Source: Paenibacillus macerans
GTDB taxonomy: Bacteria > Bacillota > Bacilli > Paenibacillales > Paenibacillaceae
Assembly (NCBI RefSeq): GCF_023715465.1
Contig: NZ_JAMBOE010000018.1
Span: 53,160 to 117,159 of the forward strand
Length of the DNA stretch: 64,000 nt
Direction: 5' to 3'
The notes below the pieces were generated by a model. It was not told the origin of the DNA and did not search any database. It saw only the letters and a list, made by a program, of their open reading frames with translations. A program made the position numbers and the translations under genes. Positions 8,179 through 15,898 of the stretch are shown here, piece after piece. Positions within the stretch are counted from its first letter, which is position 1, and each line of letters opens with the position of its first letter.

Positions 8179-9879
8179 ATGGCAAAAATCGGTATCGACC
8201 TGGGAACATCGAATTCCCTTGCAGCTTATTGGACGGAGCATGGTCCGGTCATTATTCCAAACTCGCTCGGCAAGCATTTAACGCCTTCCGTGGTCAGTTT
8301 GGACGACAACAACGAAGTTTTGGTAGGCCAAATCGCCAAGGAGCGAATGATTACACACCCCCATCTTACAGCCGCCACTTTTAAACGTTATATGGGAACG
8401 GACAAGATGTACCGGCTTGGGGAGCACGAGTTTTCTCCCGAGGATTTATCCTCTTTTATACTGCGGGCCTTAAAGGAAGACGCCGAAGCCTACTTGGGCG
8501 AAGAGGTGGAAGAGGCCGTCATCAGCGTGCCCGCCTATTTTAACGATGCGCAGCGGAAAGCGACGTTGCGCGCGGCGGCTTTGGCCGGACTGCATGTGGA
8601 GCGGCTCATCAGTGAGCCTACCGCGGCGGCGGTGTCTTACGGCCTGCACCAGCAGGAAGCGGACACCAGGTTCCTTGTTTTTGACTTGGGCGGCGGTACG
8701 TTTGACGTATCCGTGCTCGAATTGTTTGAAGGCGTGATGCAGGTGCAGTCGATCGCCGGGGACAATTACCTTGGCGGGGAGGATTTTACCGGGGTGCTGC
8801 TGTCGCATTTCGCGGAAACTCACGGAATTGATTACGCCAACCTGGCCACCAAAGAAAAGACGGCGCTCATTAAACAAGCGGAAATGTGCAAGCTCGTTCT
8901 GGGGAACGAAAATGCGGGGGAAATGGTGTTTGTGCACGAAGGCCAAACCCTGCAGCTGACGGTGAACCGCAGCCAATACGAACAACTGGCCGCGCAGCTT
9001 CTCCTGCGGCTGCGGAGCCCGATTGAACGCACGCTTCGCGATGCGTCGCTAACGCCGCATGACCTCGACGCCGTCATCCTCATCGGAGGAGCCACCCGGA
9101 TGCCGATCATCAAATCGATCGTCAGCAAAATGTTCGGAAGACTTCCCTTTTCACAGATTAATCCGGACGAAGCGGTCGCTTTGGGCGCCGCCATCCAGGT
9201 GGCCTTGAAAGACCGTGACGCCAGCCTGCAGGAAATGATCCTGACCGATGTATGCCCATTTACGCTGGGAACAAGCATAGTCAAAGAGATTAAAGAAGAC
9301 GTTTATGAAAGCGGCCATTTTCTCCCCATTATCGAACGCAACACGCCGATTCCGGTCAGTAAAGTGGATCGCGTATATACGATTCGGGACAATCAGACAT
9401 TCGTTCGCGTCGACATCTATCAAGGCGAAAGCCGCAGAGTGGAAAATAACGTCCGGCTGGGCAGTCTCGATATCCAGGTGCCTGCCGCTCCCGGAGGCGA
9501 ACAGAGCATCGACATTCGGTACACCTACGACATCAATGGCGTGCTTGAGGTTGAAGTTACGGTAGTAAGCACCGGCGAGAAAAAAACGATGATTATCGAG
9601 AAAAACCCGGGCCAAACTTCCCCGGAACAGATCAAAGCCCGGCTGGAAGAGCTGAAGCATCTGAAAATCCATCCGCGCGACCGCAACGAAAACCGCCTGC
9701 TGCTCGCCCGCGGAGAACGCCTATACGAGGAATCCCTGAGCGAAAAACGAGATTACATCGCCAGTCTGATCCTGGATTTCGAACGGATTCTCACCTCGCA
9801 GAACGAACAGGAAATCAAGAAGAAGAGCGTCATCTTCAAGCAGAAGCTCGACTCGCTGGAAAGGTGGACCGAGTTTTAA
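8179..9879 (+). CDS. hscC: Hsp70 family chaperone HscC
   Basis: ATP-driven chaperone of 566 residues, shorter than DnaK (about 610). The Hsp70 ATPase motifs are intact: GIDLGTSNS at the N-terminus, VFDLGGGTFDVS near 170, and VILIGGATRMP near 300. The substrate-binding region and a short helical lid follow. Similarity to E. coli HscC runs along the whole length as I recall that sequence (TDVCPFTLG, SPIIERNT-like FLPIIERNT, IHPRD). It lacks the long DnaK lid and the C-terminal EEVD-like tail. It is monocistronic with a strong terminator, divergent from the J-domain gene. Confidence 0.93.
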   Translation: MAKIGIDLGTSNSLAAYWTEHGPVIIPNSLGKHLTPSVVSLDDNNEVLVGQIAKERMITHPHLTAATFKRYMGTDKMYRLGEHEFSPEDLSSFILRALKEDAEAYLGEEVEEAVISVPAYFNDAQRKATLRAAALAGLHVERLISEPTAAAVSYGLHQQEADTRFLVFDLGGGTFDVSVLELFEGVMQVQSIAGDNYLGGEDFTGVLLSHFAETHGIDYANLATKEKTALIKQAEMCKLVLGNENAGEMVFVHEGQTLQLTVNRSQYEQLAAQLLLRLRSPIERTLRDASLTPHDLDAVILIGGATRMPIIKSIVSKMFGRLPFSQINPDEAVALGAAIQVALKDRDASLQEMILTDVCPFTLGTSIVKEIKEDVYESGHFLPIIERNTPIPVSKVDRVYTIRDNQTFVRVDIYQGESRRVENNVRLGSLDIQVPAAPGGEQSIDIRYTYDINGVLEVEVTVVSTGEKKTMIIEKNPGQTSPEQIKARLEELKHLKIHPRDRNENRLLLARGERLYEESLSEKRDYIASLILDFERILTSQNEQEIKKKSVIFKQKLDSLERWTEF

Positions 9880-9886
9880 AAGTTTC

Positions 9887-9925
9887 AAAAGCCGCCCCTG
9901 AATAAACTCGGGGGATCGGCTTTTT
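9887..9925 (+). terminator. Rho-independent terminator of hscC
   Basis: AAAAGCCG and CGGCTTTTT form the stem, with an inner CCCC/GGGG pair, followed by a T-tract. It begins 8 nt after the hscC stop. Confidence 0.85.
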
Positions 9926-9930
9926 GTTTG

Positions 9931-9959
9931 TTGACACGGAAAATGGAACCTGATATAGT
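9931..9959 (+). promoter_or_regulatory. Sigma-A promoter of the siderophore-binding protein
   Basis: TTGACA (9931-9936), a 17-bp spacer and TATAGT (9954-9959) with an upstream TG. The Fur box begins 15 bp after the -10, overlapping the start-site region. Confidence 0.75.
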
Positions 9960-9973
9960 TCTTTTAGAATTTT

Positions 9974-9992
9974 GATAATGATTATCATTATT
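9974..9992. promoter_or_regulatory. Fur box
   Basis: GATAATGATTATCATTATT closely matches the 19-bp Fur consensus GATAATGATAATCATTATC. Its position after the -10 predicts iron-dependent repression of the downstream binding protein. Confidence 0.85.
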
Positions 9993-10040
9993 GATTTAAC
10001 GAAAATAAAAATACTAGATTACATATGGGGGAGGTTTATC

Positions 10041-11054
10041 ATGTTTAAGAGAAAATCCGTACTTTCCGTTGCGGTCTGCGTCTTTACGCTGATCCTGGTC
10101 TTAAGCGCTTGCGGCGGCGGCGCCAATCAGGCGGGCGGGAGTACGAACACCACCGCACAAAATACGGGCACTAAAGCCGCTGCCGAGGCGAACGGCAATA
10201 CCGAGGCGACTGCCGCCGGGACTCGTACTTACGATACGGTCAAGGGGCCGGTCGAAATTCCGGTGAAGCCGAAACGGATCGTGACCGACTTCTACGCCGG
10301 AGAGCTGCTGGCCGTGGGAGGCAACGTGGTGGGCGCCGAACCGGACGCCTTCAACAATCCGTTCCTCAAGGATCTGCTGGCGAATACTGAGGATGTCGGG
10401 GCAAATCCCGTCAATTTGGAAAAAACGCTTGAGCTTGCGCCCGATTTAATCGTGGTGATGTACGACGAAAATTACGACGAGCTGTCCAAAATCGCGCCGA
10501 CACTGTACCTGCCTTACGGTACGACCACCGACATCCACAACACCGTGGAAACGTTCGGTGACATCGTAGGCGAGCCCGAGAAAGCCAAAGCCTTCCTGGC
10601 CGACTATGACCAAAAAGCCGCCGAAGGCCGGGAAAAGCTAAAAAGCGTCGTGAAAGACGCCGACACGTTTGGGATCTATGAGCTGACCAATAAAGGTGAG
10701 CTGTGGATTTTTGGGGACAACGCCGGGCGCGGAGGCCAGGTGCTATATAACGCGCTGAAGCTTAAGGGGCCGGAAAAATGGGATCCGAAGGAATCCACCT
10801 TCCAGCTATCGCTGGAGGCGCTGCCGGAATATGCCGCCGATTACATGTTCCTGACGACCTACGATCCGGACAAAACCGGCGAAGCACTGAACAACCTGAA
10901 AGCCTCCCCGGTTTGGAGAAACATCGACGCGATCAAAAACAACAAAGTCTTTTACAATGACTTCGACACGTTTTACCGCTACGACCCGATCGCCATCAAG
11001 GAACAAATCGGCCTGTTCGTCGATATGATTATCGCCAGCAACAAAGGAAAATAA
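10041..11054 (+). CDS. Iron-siderophore ABC transporter substrate-binding lipoprotein
   Basis: 337-residue lipoprotein that would capture ferric siderophores outside the membrane and deliver them to a FecCD-type permease. The signal peptide ends in LSAC with the lipidated Cys24. A Ser/Thr/Asn/Gly-rich linker to about residue 68 is followed by the two-lobed fold (PVEIPVKPKRIVTD, LAPDLIVVM, SPVWRNIDAIKNNKVF). ATG 10041 is chosen because GGGGGAGG precedes it; an upstream in-frame ATG lies inside the Fur box. No permease or ATPase gene is adjacent, so it probably shares transport proteins encoded elsewhere. The exact siderophore cannot be read. Confidence 0.92.
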   Translation: MFKRKSVLSVAVCVFTLILVLSACGGGANQAGGSTNTTAQNTGTKAAAEANGNTEATAAGTRTYDTVKGPVEIPVKPKRIVTDFYAGELLAVGGNVVGAEPDAFNNPFLKDLLANTEDVGANPVNLEKTLELAPDLIVVMYDENYDELSKIAPTLYLPYGTTTDIHNTVETFGDIVGEPEKAKAFLADYDQKAAEGREKLKSVVKDADTFGIYELTNKGELWIFGDNAGRGGQVLYNALKLKGPEKWDPKESTFQLSLEALPEYAADYMFLTTYDPDKTGEALNNLKASPVWRNIDAIKNNKVFYNDFDTFYRYDPIAIKEQIGLFVDMIIASNKGK

Positions 11055-11200
11055 AAGCGGGGGTGCGTCCAGGCGTCCCTTTCCCCTTCAGGCGCCATCG
11101 ACATAAAGCCGCTTCCCCGGCCGCGCTTTTGGGGCATCGTTTTTGGACTGCAGCAGGCCGGCGTACCCTCAAAATTCCGGCATAACATCCCGTTCATATT

Positions 11201-11987
11201 TTAAGGCAGCTTCCTGACCGGTTTTTTAGGCTGCCGGGGCTTCCAGGCCACAAGCAGCCCGGCCTCGCCGCAAGCTTGATTAACGGAGTCAAGCCGTGCC
11301 TTCCCTACTTCCCACATCCACTGATCATTGCTGATCCGGGTCAACAAGCCGCGTTCTTGGCTGCCGGTAATCCAATCCCCCAGCCTCACGCCATCTATCA
11401 CCATGTTTAAATGCCGGCTATTCAACAGATTGCACGGATATATCATCCGCAGCATTTGATCTACATAACGGCCTTCTCCGTTATACAGACCCGGCGTTTC
11501 ATGTTTAAACGCAAAACCGTTCTCGTACGGGAACAATGCCGTGCCGTTGTCTCCGCCCGCATAGTAATACGTATTCGTCATTTTGCCCGCCGCGTATAAT
11601 ATCCCATAGGGAACTTGGGCCCGCTCCGCCACATCTTTAAGCCAGTCCGTCAATTTTATGTATACGCTGTCGGCCGGAAACTCGCACAAGGCGGCAAGAT
11701 GCGGGAAGCTTCCGAACCCGCCGGTTTGGCGGCCAAGGCACGGAACCTTTTCTTTCACAGTAAAGCCAGAAAGAATCGGCCTCCCCTGCGAAAATCTTCT
11801 CTTTTAACCGGTCCAGGGGCACTTCCACGATATCGTGGTCCCCTTCATGGTCGCCTGGAATTAAATACTCATAGTAGCTTCCCCCAGTCACAGGTACGCC
11901 GATGGCTTCAAAAAAAGACCTGCCAATTTCAAAGGCAACGGTCGGGGAAATATGCTCCGTGTCATACAAGGCTATACCGGTACACAA
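11201..11987 (-). pseudogene. Frameshifted gene of unknown function
   Basis: One coding region split over two frames. The 5' part reads from 11987 to about 11740 (LCTGIALYDTEHISPTVAFE to ADSFWLYCERKGSVPW) and the 3' part from about 11740 to 11201 (RQTGGFGSFPHLAALCEF onward). The most likely true start is TTG at 11987, six nt after GGAGGTG; the ATG at 12002 lies inside that ribosome site. The join needs a change of one base near 11735-11745. Intact length would be about 260 residues. I do not recognise the family. It may be a real loss of function or a sequence error. Confidence 0.65.
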
Positions 11988-12147
11988 TGCTGCCACCTCC
12001 ATAGAAGACCTGATTCCGCCACAGAATCCGCCGATCGGTTTCCAAAATGGCGGCCGTGCTGATGCTATGATATTCTCCGCTTCACCTCAATCATACATTG
12101 GTAAACCGCGGAATCGGTAGGTACTAACGGACTGAACCCTGCCCCGC

Positions 12148-13092
12148 TCAGCTCGCTTTTCTCCCGTCCCCTGCCCCCGATAAAGCCTTCGGGCTTTTGC
12201 CCCCGGAGTTCGTGGTCTCTTTTCCGTACCTGATAAAAATCCACACCCCGCATAGGATCAGCACGCCCGCCGAAAGCTGCAGCGCAGTCAGACTTTCCTT
12301 CAACAACAGCCAGGCGAGCAGCGAAGCAAACACCGGTTCGCCGAGCACAGCCATCGACACGGCCGAGGCGCTGAGATATTTCATCAGCCAGTTAAACAGA
12401 TAATGTCCAAACAAGGTGGGGACGATAGCAAGCAGCAGGAAAATCCCCCACTCGCGTGAAGCATACCCGGTAAACGGCTGCCCGCAGATAACGTTATATA
12501 CCGCCAACGAAGTCGCCGCGACAGCGAACACCAGAAAATTGTAGACAAAAGCGCTGATATGCTTTAGGAGCTGCTTGCCGGCCAGCATGTGGATGGCGAC
12601 GGCGACCGTCCCTAGCAGGGACAGTAAATCGCCGGTCACCGCTTGCCCGGACAGCGAAAAATCCCCGGAACCGATGGCGATTGAACCGATGAGCGCCATG
12701 CCAATGCCAAGCATCATCGCCTTGTTGATTTTTGCCCCAAACAGGAAAAAGGAACCGAACATGACCAGGATCGGCTCCAACGTCAAGATGACGGTAGAAC
12801 TGGCTACGGTGGTCAAACGGAGCGACTGCATCCACAGTAAAAAATGAAGTCCCAGCATACAGCCGGAGAACAGCAGCTGGGCCCACTGCTTGGCACTAAG
12901 CCGGAATATTTCCTCGCGGTATTTCCAAAGCAGCGGGAGCATCAGCAAATTGGTTAAATATAAGCGGTACATCGCGATCACCGACACTTCCGCGCTCGAC
13001 CAGCGGACAAAAATCGAAGAGAAAGAAATGGCGATGATCCCGATGATGTAGAGGATTTCGTATTTCGCCGATAGTTTGGCACTCGAATTCAT
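12148..13092 (-). CDS. DMT superfamily (EamA/RhaT-type) transporter
   Basis: Integral membrane protein of 314 residues with ten hydrophobic segments in two EamA repeats (about 12-140 and 155-290). Typical features are the first helix followed by FVRWS and the repeat ends MLGIGMALIGSIAIG and LSAGVLILCGVWIFI. Members export amino acids, nucleotides or other metabolites; the substrate is not predictable. It stands alone between the frameshifted unknown gene and the divergent small hypothetical gene. The C-terminal 30 residues are polar and probably cytoplasmic. Confidence 0.9.
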   Translation of the reverse strand: MNSSAKLSAKYEILYIIGIIAISFSSIFVRWSSAEVSVIAMYRLYLTNLLMLPLLWKYREEIFRLSAKQWAQLLFSGCMLGLHFLLWMQSLRLTTVASSTVILTLEPILVMFGSFFLFGAKINKAMMLGIGMALIGSIAIGSGDFSLSGQAVTGDLLSLLGTVAVAIHMLAGKQLLKHISAFVYNFLVFAVAATSLAVYNVICGQPFTGYASREWGIFLLLAIVPTLFGHYLFNWLMKYLSASAVSMAVLGEPVFASLLAWLLLKESLTALQLSAGVLILCGVWIFIRYGKETTNSGGKSPKALSGAGDGRKAS

Positions 13093-13295
13093 ACTGGCAA
13101 GTCCCTGCTTCCGTGGTTAGTCTATATCCGTTCATAATGCGAATCGCAAACCCCTATATTATAGCGAAACCGCGAAATATCCTCAATCAAATTTGGCAGC
13201 GGAAAATGGTGAAATTCCGGTCCGGCTTTCCCCGGCAGGCAGATCGGGTTACAATGAAGATACAAACGATTCCCCGCTTAAAAGGAGCCTTACAT

Positions 13296-13508
13296 ATGCC
13301 AATAACAAGAGAGTTGTTTACGGACGCCGACTTACAGGAAGCCCTTGACCGCAAGCAGCGCGTTCGTGTTTTCCGGGACGACCATCTTATCGAAAATAAC
13401 ACGCAGATCATTCGTTTTACCGAAGAGACGATTATTACCCAATCCGGTGTCAGCGACATTACTTACCATCCGCGCCGGGAATGCCAGTTTTTCGAGATTC
13501 GCAAATAA
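13296..13508 (+). CDS. Small conserved-looking protein, function unknown
   Basis: 70-residue soluble protein (MPITRELFTDADLQEALDRK) of mixed charge, ending in ECQFFEIRK. AAAGGAG lies 9 nt before ATG 13296, which decides this start over an in-frame ATG at 13113 that has none. It lies 15 nt upstream of the sulfurtransferase gene and is probably co-transcribed. No motif is recognised. Confidence 0.75.
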   Translation: MPITRELFTDADLQEALDRKQRVRVFRDDHLIENNTQIIRFTEETIITQSGVSDITYHPRRECQFFEIRK

Positions 13509-13523
13509 GGGAGGTTATTCGAG

Positions 13524-14390
13524 ATGAATCCAACGCCTTTGCTCCAACCGATCGTATCCAAATCATGGGTCCTTGCCCGCATGTACGAACCCGACCTTGT
13601 CATTGTCGATTGCCGCTTTGAGCTCGGCCATCCGGAGGCGGGGCGCGAAGCTTACGCCGCCGCCCATATTCCCGGTGCCGTCTTTCTCGATCTCGAGGAA
13701 GATCTCTCGGCACCGGTAGACGTGCACGGCGGGCGCCATCCGCTGCCCGCCCCGGAAATGCTCGCGCAGCGGCTGGGCCGGGCGGGAATCGGCAATGCCT
13801 CCCGGGTCGTCGCGTACGACGACCAAGGGGGCATAAACGCCGCCCGGTTGTGGTGGCTGCTGCGCTGGTTGGGCCATGACGAAGTCTACGTCATGGATGA
13901 GGGCTTTGCCGCCTGGCAGACCGGCGGCTACCCGGTCACCGATGAGCGGCGGACCGTCGTGCCCGCCGCCTTCAACCCTTCCCTCCGGCCGGACATGCTG
14001 GCCGGCGTGGAGGACGTTCGCCGGGCGCTCGGCGATTCCGGCACCGTGCTCGTCGACTCGCGCGCCGCGGAACGCTACGCCGGCCTTACCGAGCCGCTGG
14101 ACGCCAAGGCCGGGCATATCCCCGGCGCGCTCAACCGCTTCTGGAAAGAGCTGCTCGACGAGCGCGGAGCCTGGAAAAGCGGCGAACAGCTCAAGGCGCA
14201 GCTCGCCCCGGTAACCGATGCGCTGGAGGCCGGACGCGAGGTCATCGTGTACTGCGGCTCCGGCGTCAGCTCCTGTCCCAACGTGCTCGCCTTGCACAAG
14301 CTCGGCTATCCGCAGGTGAAGCTGTACGCGGGAAGCTGGAGCGACTGGATCTCATACAGTGAGAATCCAATCGCGACGGGAGAAGAGTAA
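13524..14390 (+). CDS. Thiosulfate/3-mercaptopyruvate sulfurtransferase
   Basis: Transfers sulfur from thiosulfate or 3-mercaptopyruvate to an acceptor thiol; cytoplasmic. It has 288 residues with two rhodanese domains (about 10-135 and 155-280). The catalytic Cys244 lies in the active loop YCGSGVSSC; the CGSGV form is nearer to mercaptopyruvate sulfurtransferases than to classical rhodaneses. GGGAGG lies 8 nt before the ATG. It follows the small 70-residue gene in a two-gene unit. Confidence 0.93.
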   Translation: MNPTPLLQPIVSKSWVLARMYEPDLVIVDCRFELGHPEAGREAYAAAHIPGAVFLDLEEDLSAPVDVHGGRHPLPAPEMLAQRLGRAGIGNASRVVAYDDQGGINAARLWWLLRWLGHDEVYVMDEGFAAWQTGGYPVTDERRTVVPAAFNPSLRPDMLAGVEDVRRALGDSGTVLVDSRAAERYAGLTEPLDAKAGHIPGALNRFWKELLDERGAWKSGEQLKAQLAPVTDALEAGREVIVYCGSGVSSCPNVLALHKLGYPQVKLYAGSWSDWISYSENPIATGEE

Positions 14391-14541
14391 GAGCCGAGGG
14401 CCGTGTCGGACGCGGCTAGGGGGCTTTGACAGGTTAGGGGCAAGTGACCTATTTGGGCCCTTTTTGGCGTTCTCGTTCAACAGTTTGCAACAAGAAGAAG
14501 AAAAAAGTTTTTCTCCGATGGTAATTGCTGTATCAATTCAC

Positions 14542-14571
14542 TTGTTTATGCGATACCGCATATGTTAAAAT
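14542..14571 (+). promoter_or_regulatory. Candidate promoter of an antisense RNA to the toxin gene
   Basis: TTGTTT (14542-14547), an 18-bp spacer and TAAAAT (14566-14571). Transcription would start near 14578 and run against the 3' end of the toxin gene. Confidence 0.45.
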
Positions 14572-14577
14572 CACGAT

Positions 14578-14692
14578 AGAAAGACCGAGTGCAGCGAACA
14601 CTCGGCCTATACAATTGGCTTGGATGGATTTCCCTTCTAAGCTGAAAAGGACAAAAACCCACCTTTGGCCACTAAACCTTGGGGTGGGTTTT
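14578..14692 (+). ncRNA. Predicted antisense RNA antitoxin
   Basis: An RNA of about 115 nt from the candidate promoter to the shared bidirectional hairpin. It would begin with a strong hairpin at 14585-14605 (CCGAGTG-CAGCGAA-CACTCGG) and overlap the 3' end and terminator of the toxin mRNA. This 3'-overlapping convergent layout is known for txpA/ratA and bsrG/SR4 in Bacillus. No expression evidence exists here. Confidence 0.45.
14653..14692. terminator. Bidirectional terminator shared by toxin and antisense RNA
   Basis: AAACCCACC (14655-14663) pairs with GGTGGGTTT (14683-14691). T-runs follow on both strands, stronger on the minus strand (GGTGGGTTTTTGT). Confidence 0.7.
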
Positions 14693-14786
14693 ACTTTCTC
14701 TTGTAGTTATTCGCGATGTATGTTAGAAGAGCAATGACAAATGTTGAAAAAGCGATCATGATGAGAATTGCATCTTTTATTTCCAT
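14691..14786 (-). CDS. Small hydrophobic type I toxin (putative holin-like toxin)
   Basis: 31-residue peptide with a short charged N-terminus (MEIKDA), one membrane segment (about ILIMIAFSTFVIALLTYIA, residues 7-25) and a basic tail (NNYKRK). This is the pattern of the Hol_Tox/TxpA-like peptides of Firmicutes. An exceptionally strong AAAGGAGGTG lies about 5 nt before ATG 14786. The stop codon overlaps the terminator hairpin. The peptide is expected to depolarise the membrane when its antisense RNA fails; this function is inferred from family resemblance. Confidence 0.75.
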   Translation of the reverse strand: MEIKDAILIMIAFSTFVIALLTYIANNYKRK

Positions 14787-14946
14787 GGCTTCACCTCCTT
14801 TCGAAGGGAAACCACGCCCACCCAAGGTTCAATTGTACAACTCTATCTTAACGTTAGAAACATATAAATTGGATGCTCGTTGGTTTTCAGGCCGATGCCT
14901 AGGCAGGATTTTGTTACAGTCGTGTTTTTTCCGGTTCAACCTAATC

Positions 14947-15138
14947 ATCAGTGCTTGACAGTCAAGCCGACAACAGACCGTGGCTTGGAGCGAGACTCGC
15001 TATCCGGAGGCTTTGCACGATTATCCCGTTTGATCGGGTGACTTGGCTTCCTGAACCAAAGGGATGATCGTGCAAAGTGGTTTGGAGAGAACACCCCCTC
15101 CCCCATCTCCGTCATCATTTATTTTGTCAAGCACTGAT
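14947..15138. mobile_element. 192-bp element with terminal inverted repeats (MITE-like or IS relic)
   Basis: Perfect 14-bp terminal inverted repeats ATCAGTGCTTGACA (14947-14960) and TGTCAAGCACTGAT (15125-15138) enclose a second inverted repeat of 17 bp with one mismatch (15011-15027 and 15061-15077, starting CTTTGCACGAT). No ORF for a transposase is present. No target-site duplication is obvious. It abuts the broken 5' end of an acetyltransferase gene. It could alternatively encode a structured RNA. Confidence 0.5.
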
Positions 15139-15227
15139 TTTGGTCTTGAGCCATTTTTCGTTCCATCCACCATCCCCCCTTCAGTTTTGTTTCATATGAT
15201 AGTTTTACTGTAGATTCCACCCCCGTC

Positions 15228-15692
15228 TTGTCCTTGACAGACGGACAAATCGATTTCACGGTGAAACAAATCCCCGGCTATACAAAAAGTTATTCTGATC
15301 CTCCATTTGAAGACGCGGAGGAAGAAAACTACTCGGACTACATCGACAGCCCCGATCAAATCGTGTATCTGGCTTACATAGAGAATAGAACAGCCGGCCG
15401 GATCGTATTGAAACGGAACTGGAATAACTATGCTCTTGTGGAAGACATCGTGGTAGACAAAAATTATAGAGGGTACGGAATTGGCCGCAAACTGATCGAA
15501 CAGGCTAAGCGGTGGGCACACGACGGCGGAATGGCCGGAATCATGCTGGAGACGCAGAGTAACAACGTAAAAGCATGCGAATTTTACCGGAACTGCGGCT
15601 TTGTAATAGGCGGGTTTGATTTTCTTCTATATCGTGGCATTCATAAACACAGTGACGAAATTGCGATATTCTGGTATCTGATATTTGATTAA
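15228..15692 (+). CDS. Streptothricin-type GNAT acetyltransferase, N-terminally truncated
   Basis: The sequence aligns by eye with SatA/STAT streptothricin acetyltransferases: YTKSYSD, IDSPDQIVYLAY, LKRNWNNYALVEDIVV, the acetyl-CoA loop RGYGIG, MLETQSNNVKACEFYRNCGF and IFWYLIF. SatA proteins are about 175 residues; here about 154 follow a TTG with no ribosome binding site, and the reading frame is open only back to 15150. The first 20-40 residues of the family appear missing. The 192-bp inverted-repeat element ends at 15138, just upstream, and may have caused the loss. It is probably a decaying gene. Confidence 0.65.
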   Translation: MSLTDGQIDFTVKQIPGYTKSYSDPPFEDAEEENYSDYIDSPDQIVYLAYIENRTAGRIVLKRNWNNYALVEDIVVDKNYRGYGIGRKLIEQAKRWAHDGGMAGIMLETQSNNVKACEFYRNCGFVIGGFDFLLYRGIHKHSDEIAIFWYLIFD

Positions 15693-15737
15693 GTATAGTC
15701 GGGTGACATATTTTCAAGGTTTGACGCAAGCGTTCTG

Positions 15738-15803
15738 ATTGGAAATATACAATAGATTAGAAATCGGGTGGTATATGCAGTAGCCTGATTGGATTTTTCC
15801 AAT
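15738..15803. repeat. Half of a tetrad element, family D (two units)
   Basis: ATTGGAAATATACAAT (15738) and ATTGGATTTTTCCAAT (15788), exactly 50 nt apart, match the family D palindrome found four times at 49687-49868. No reverse pair follows. It lies between the convergent acetyltransferase and WD40 genes. Confidence 0.55.
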
Positions 15804-15843
15804 TGAGAGATAGAGGGCGAAGCCGCACCAGCTTATAGAGCAC

Positions 15844-15882
15844 AAAACCCACCTTCAGCGGCCAAGCTTGAGGTGGGGGTTT
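15844..15882. terminator. Terminator hairpin of the WD40 gene
   Basis: AAACCCACCTT pairs with AGGTGGGGGTTT around a GGCCAAGC-containing loop. It lies 17 nt past the minus-strand WD40 stop. The stem resembles the toxin-antisense terminator at 14653. Confidence 0.65.
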
Positions 15883-15898
15883 CCTGTCTTCTGTCCGA

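Noticed and set aside
14359..14958. Plus-strand ORFs across the sulfurtransferase end and toxin region
   Set aside because: They cross terminator hairpins and run antisense to the small toxin gene.
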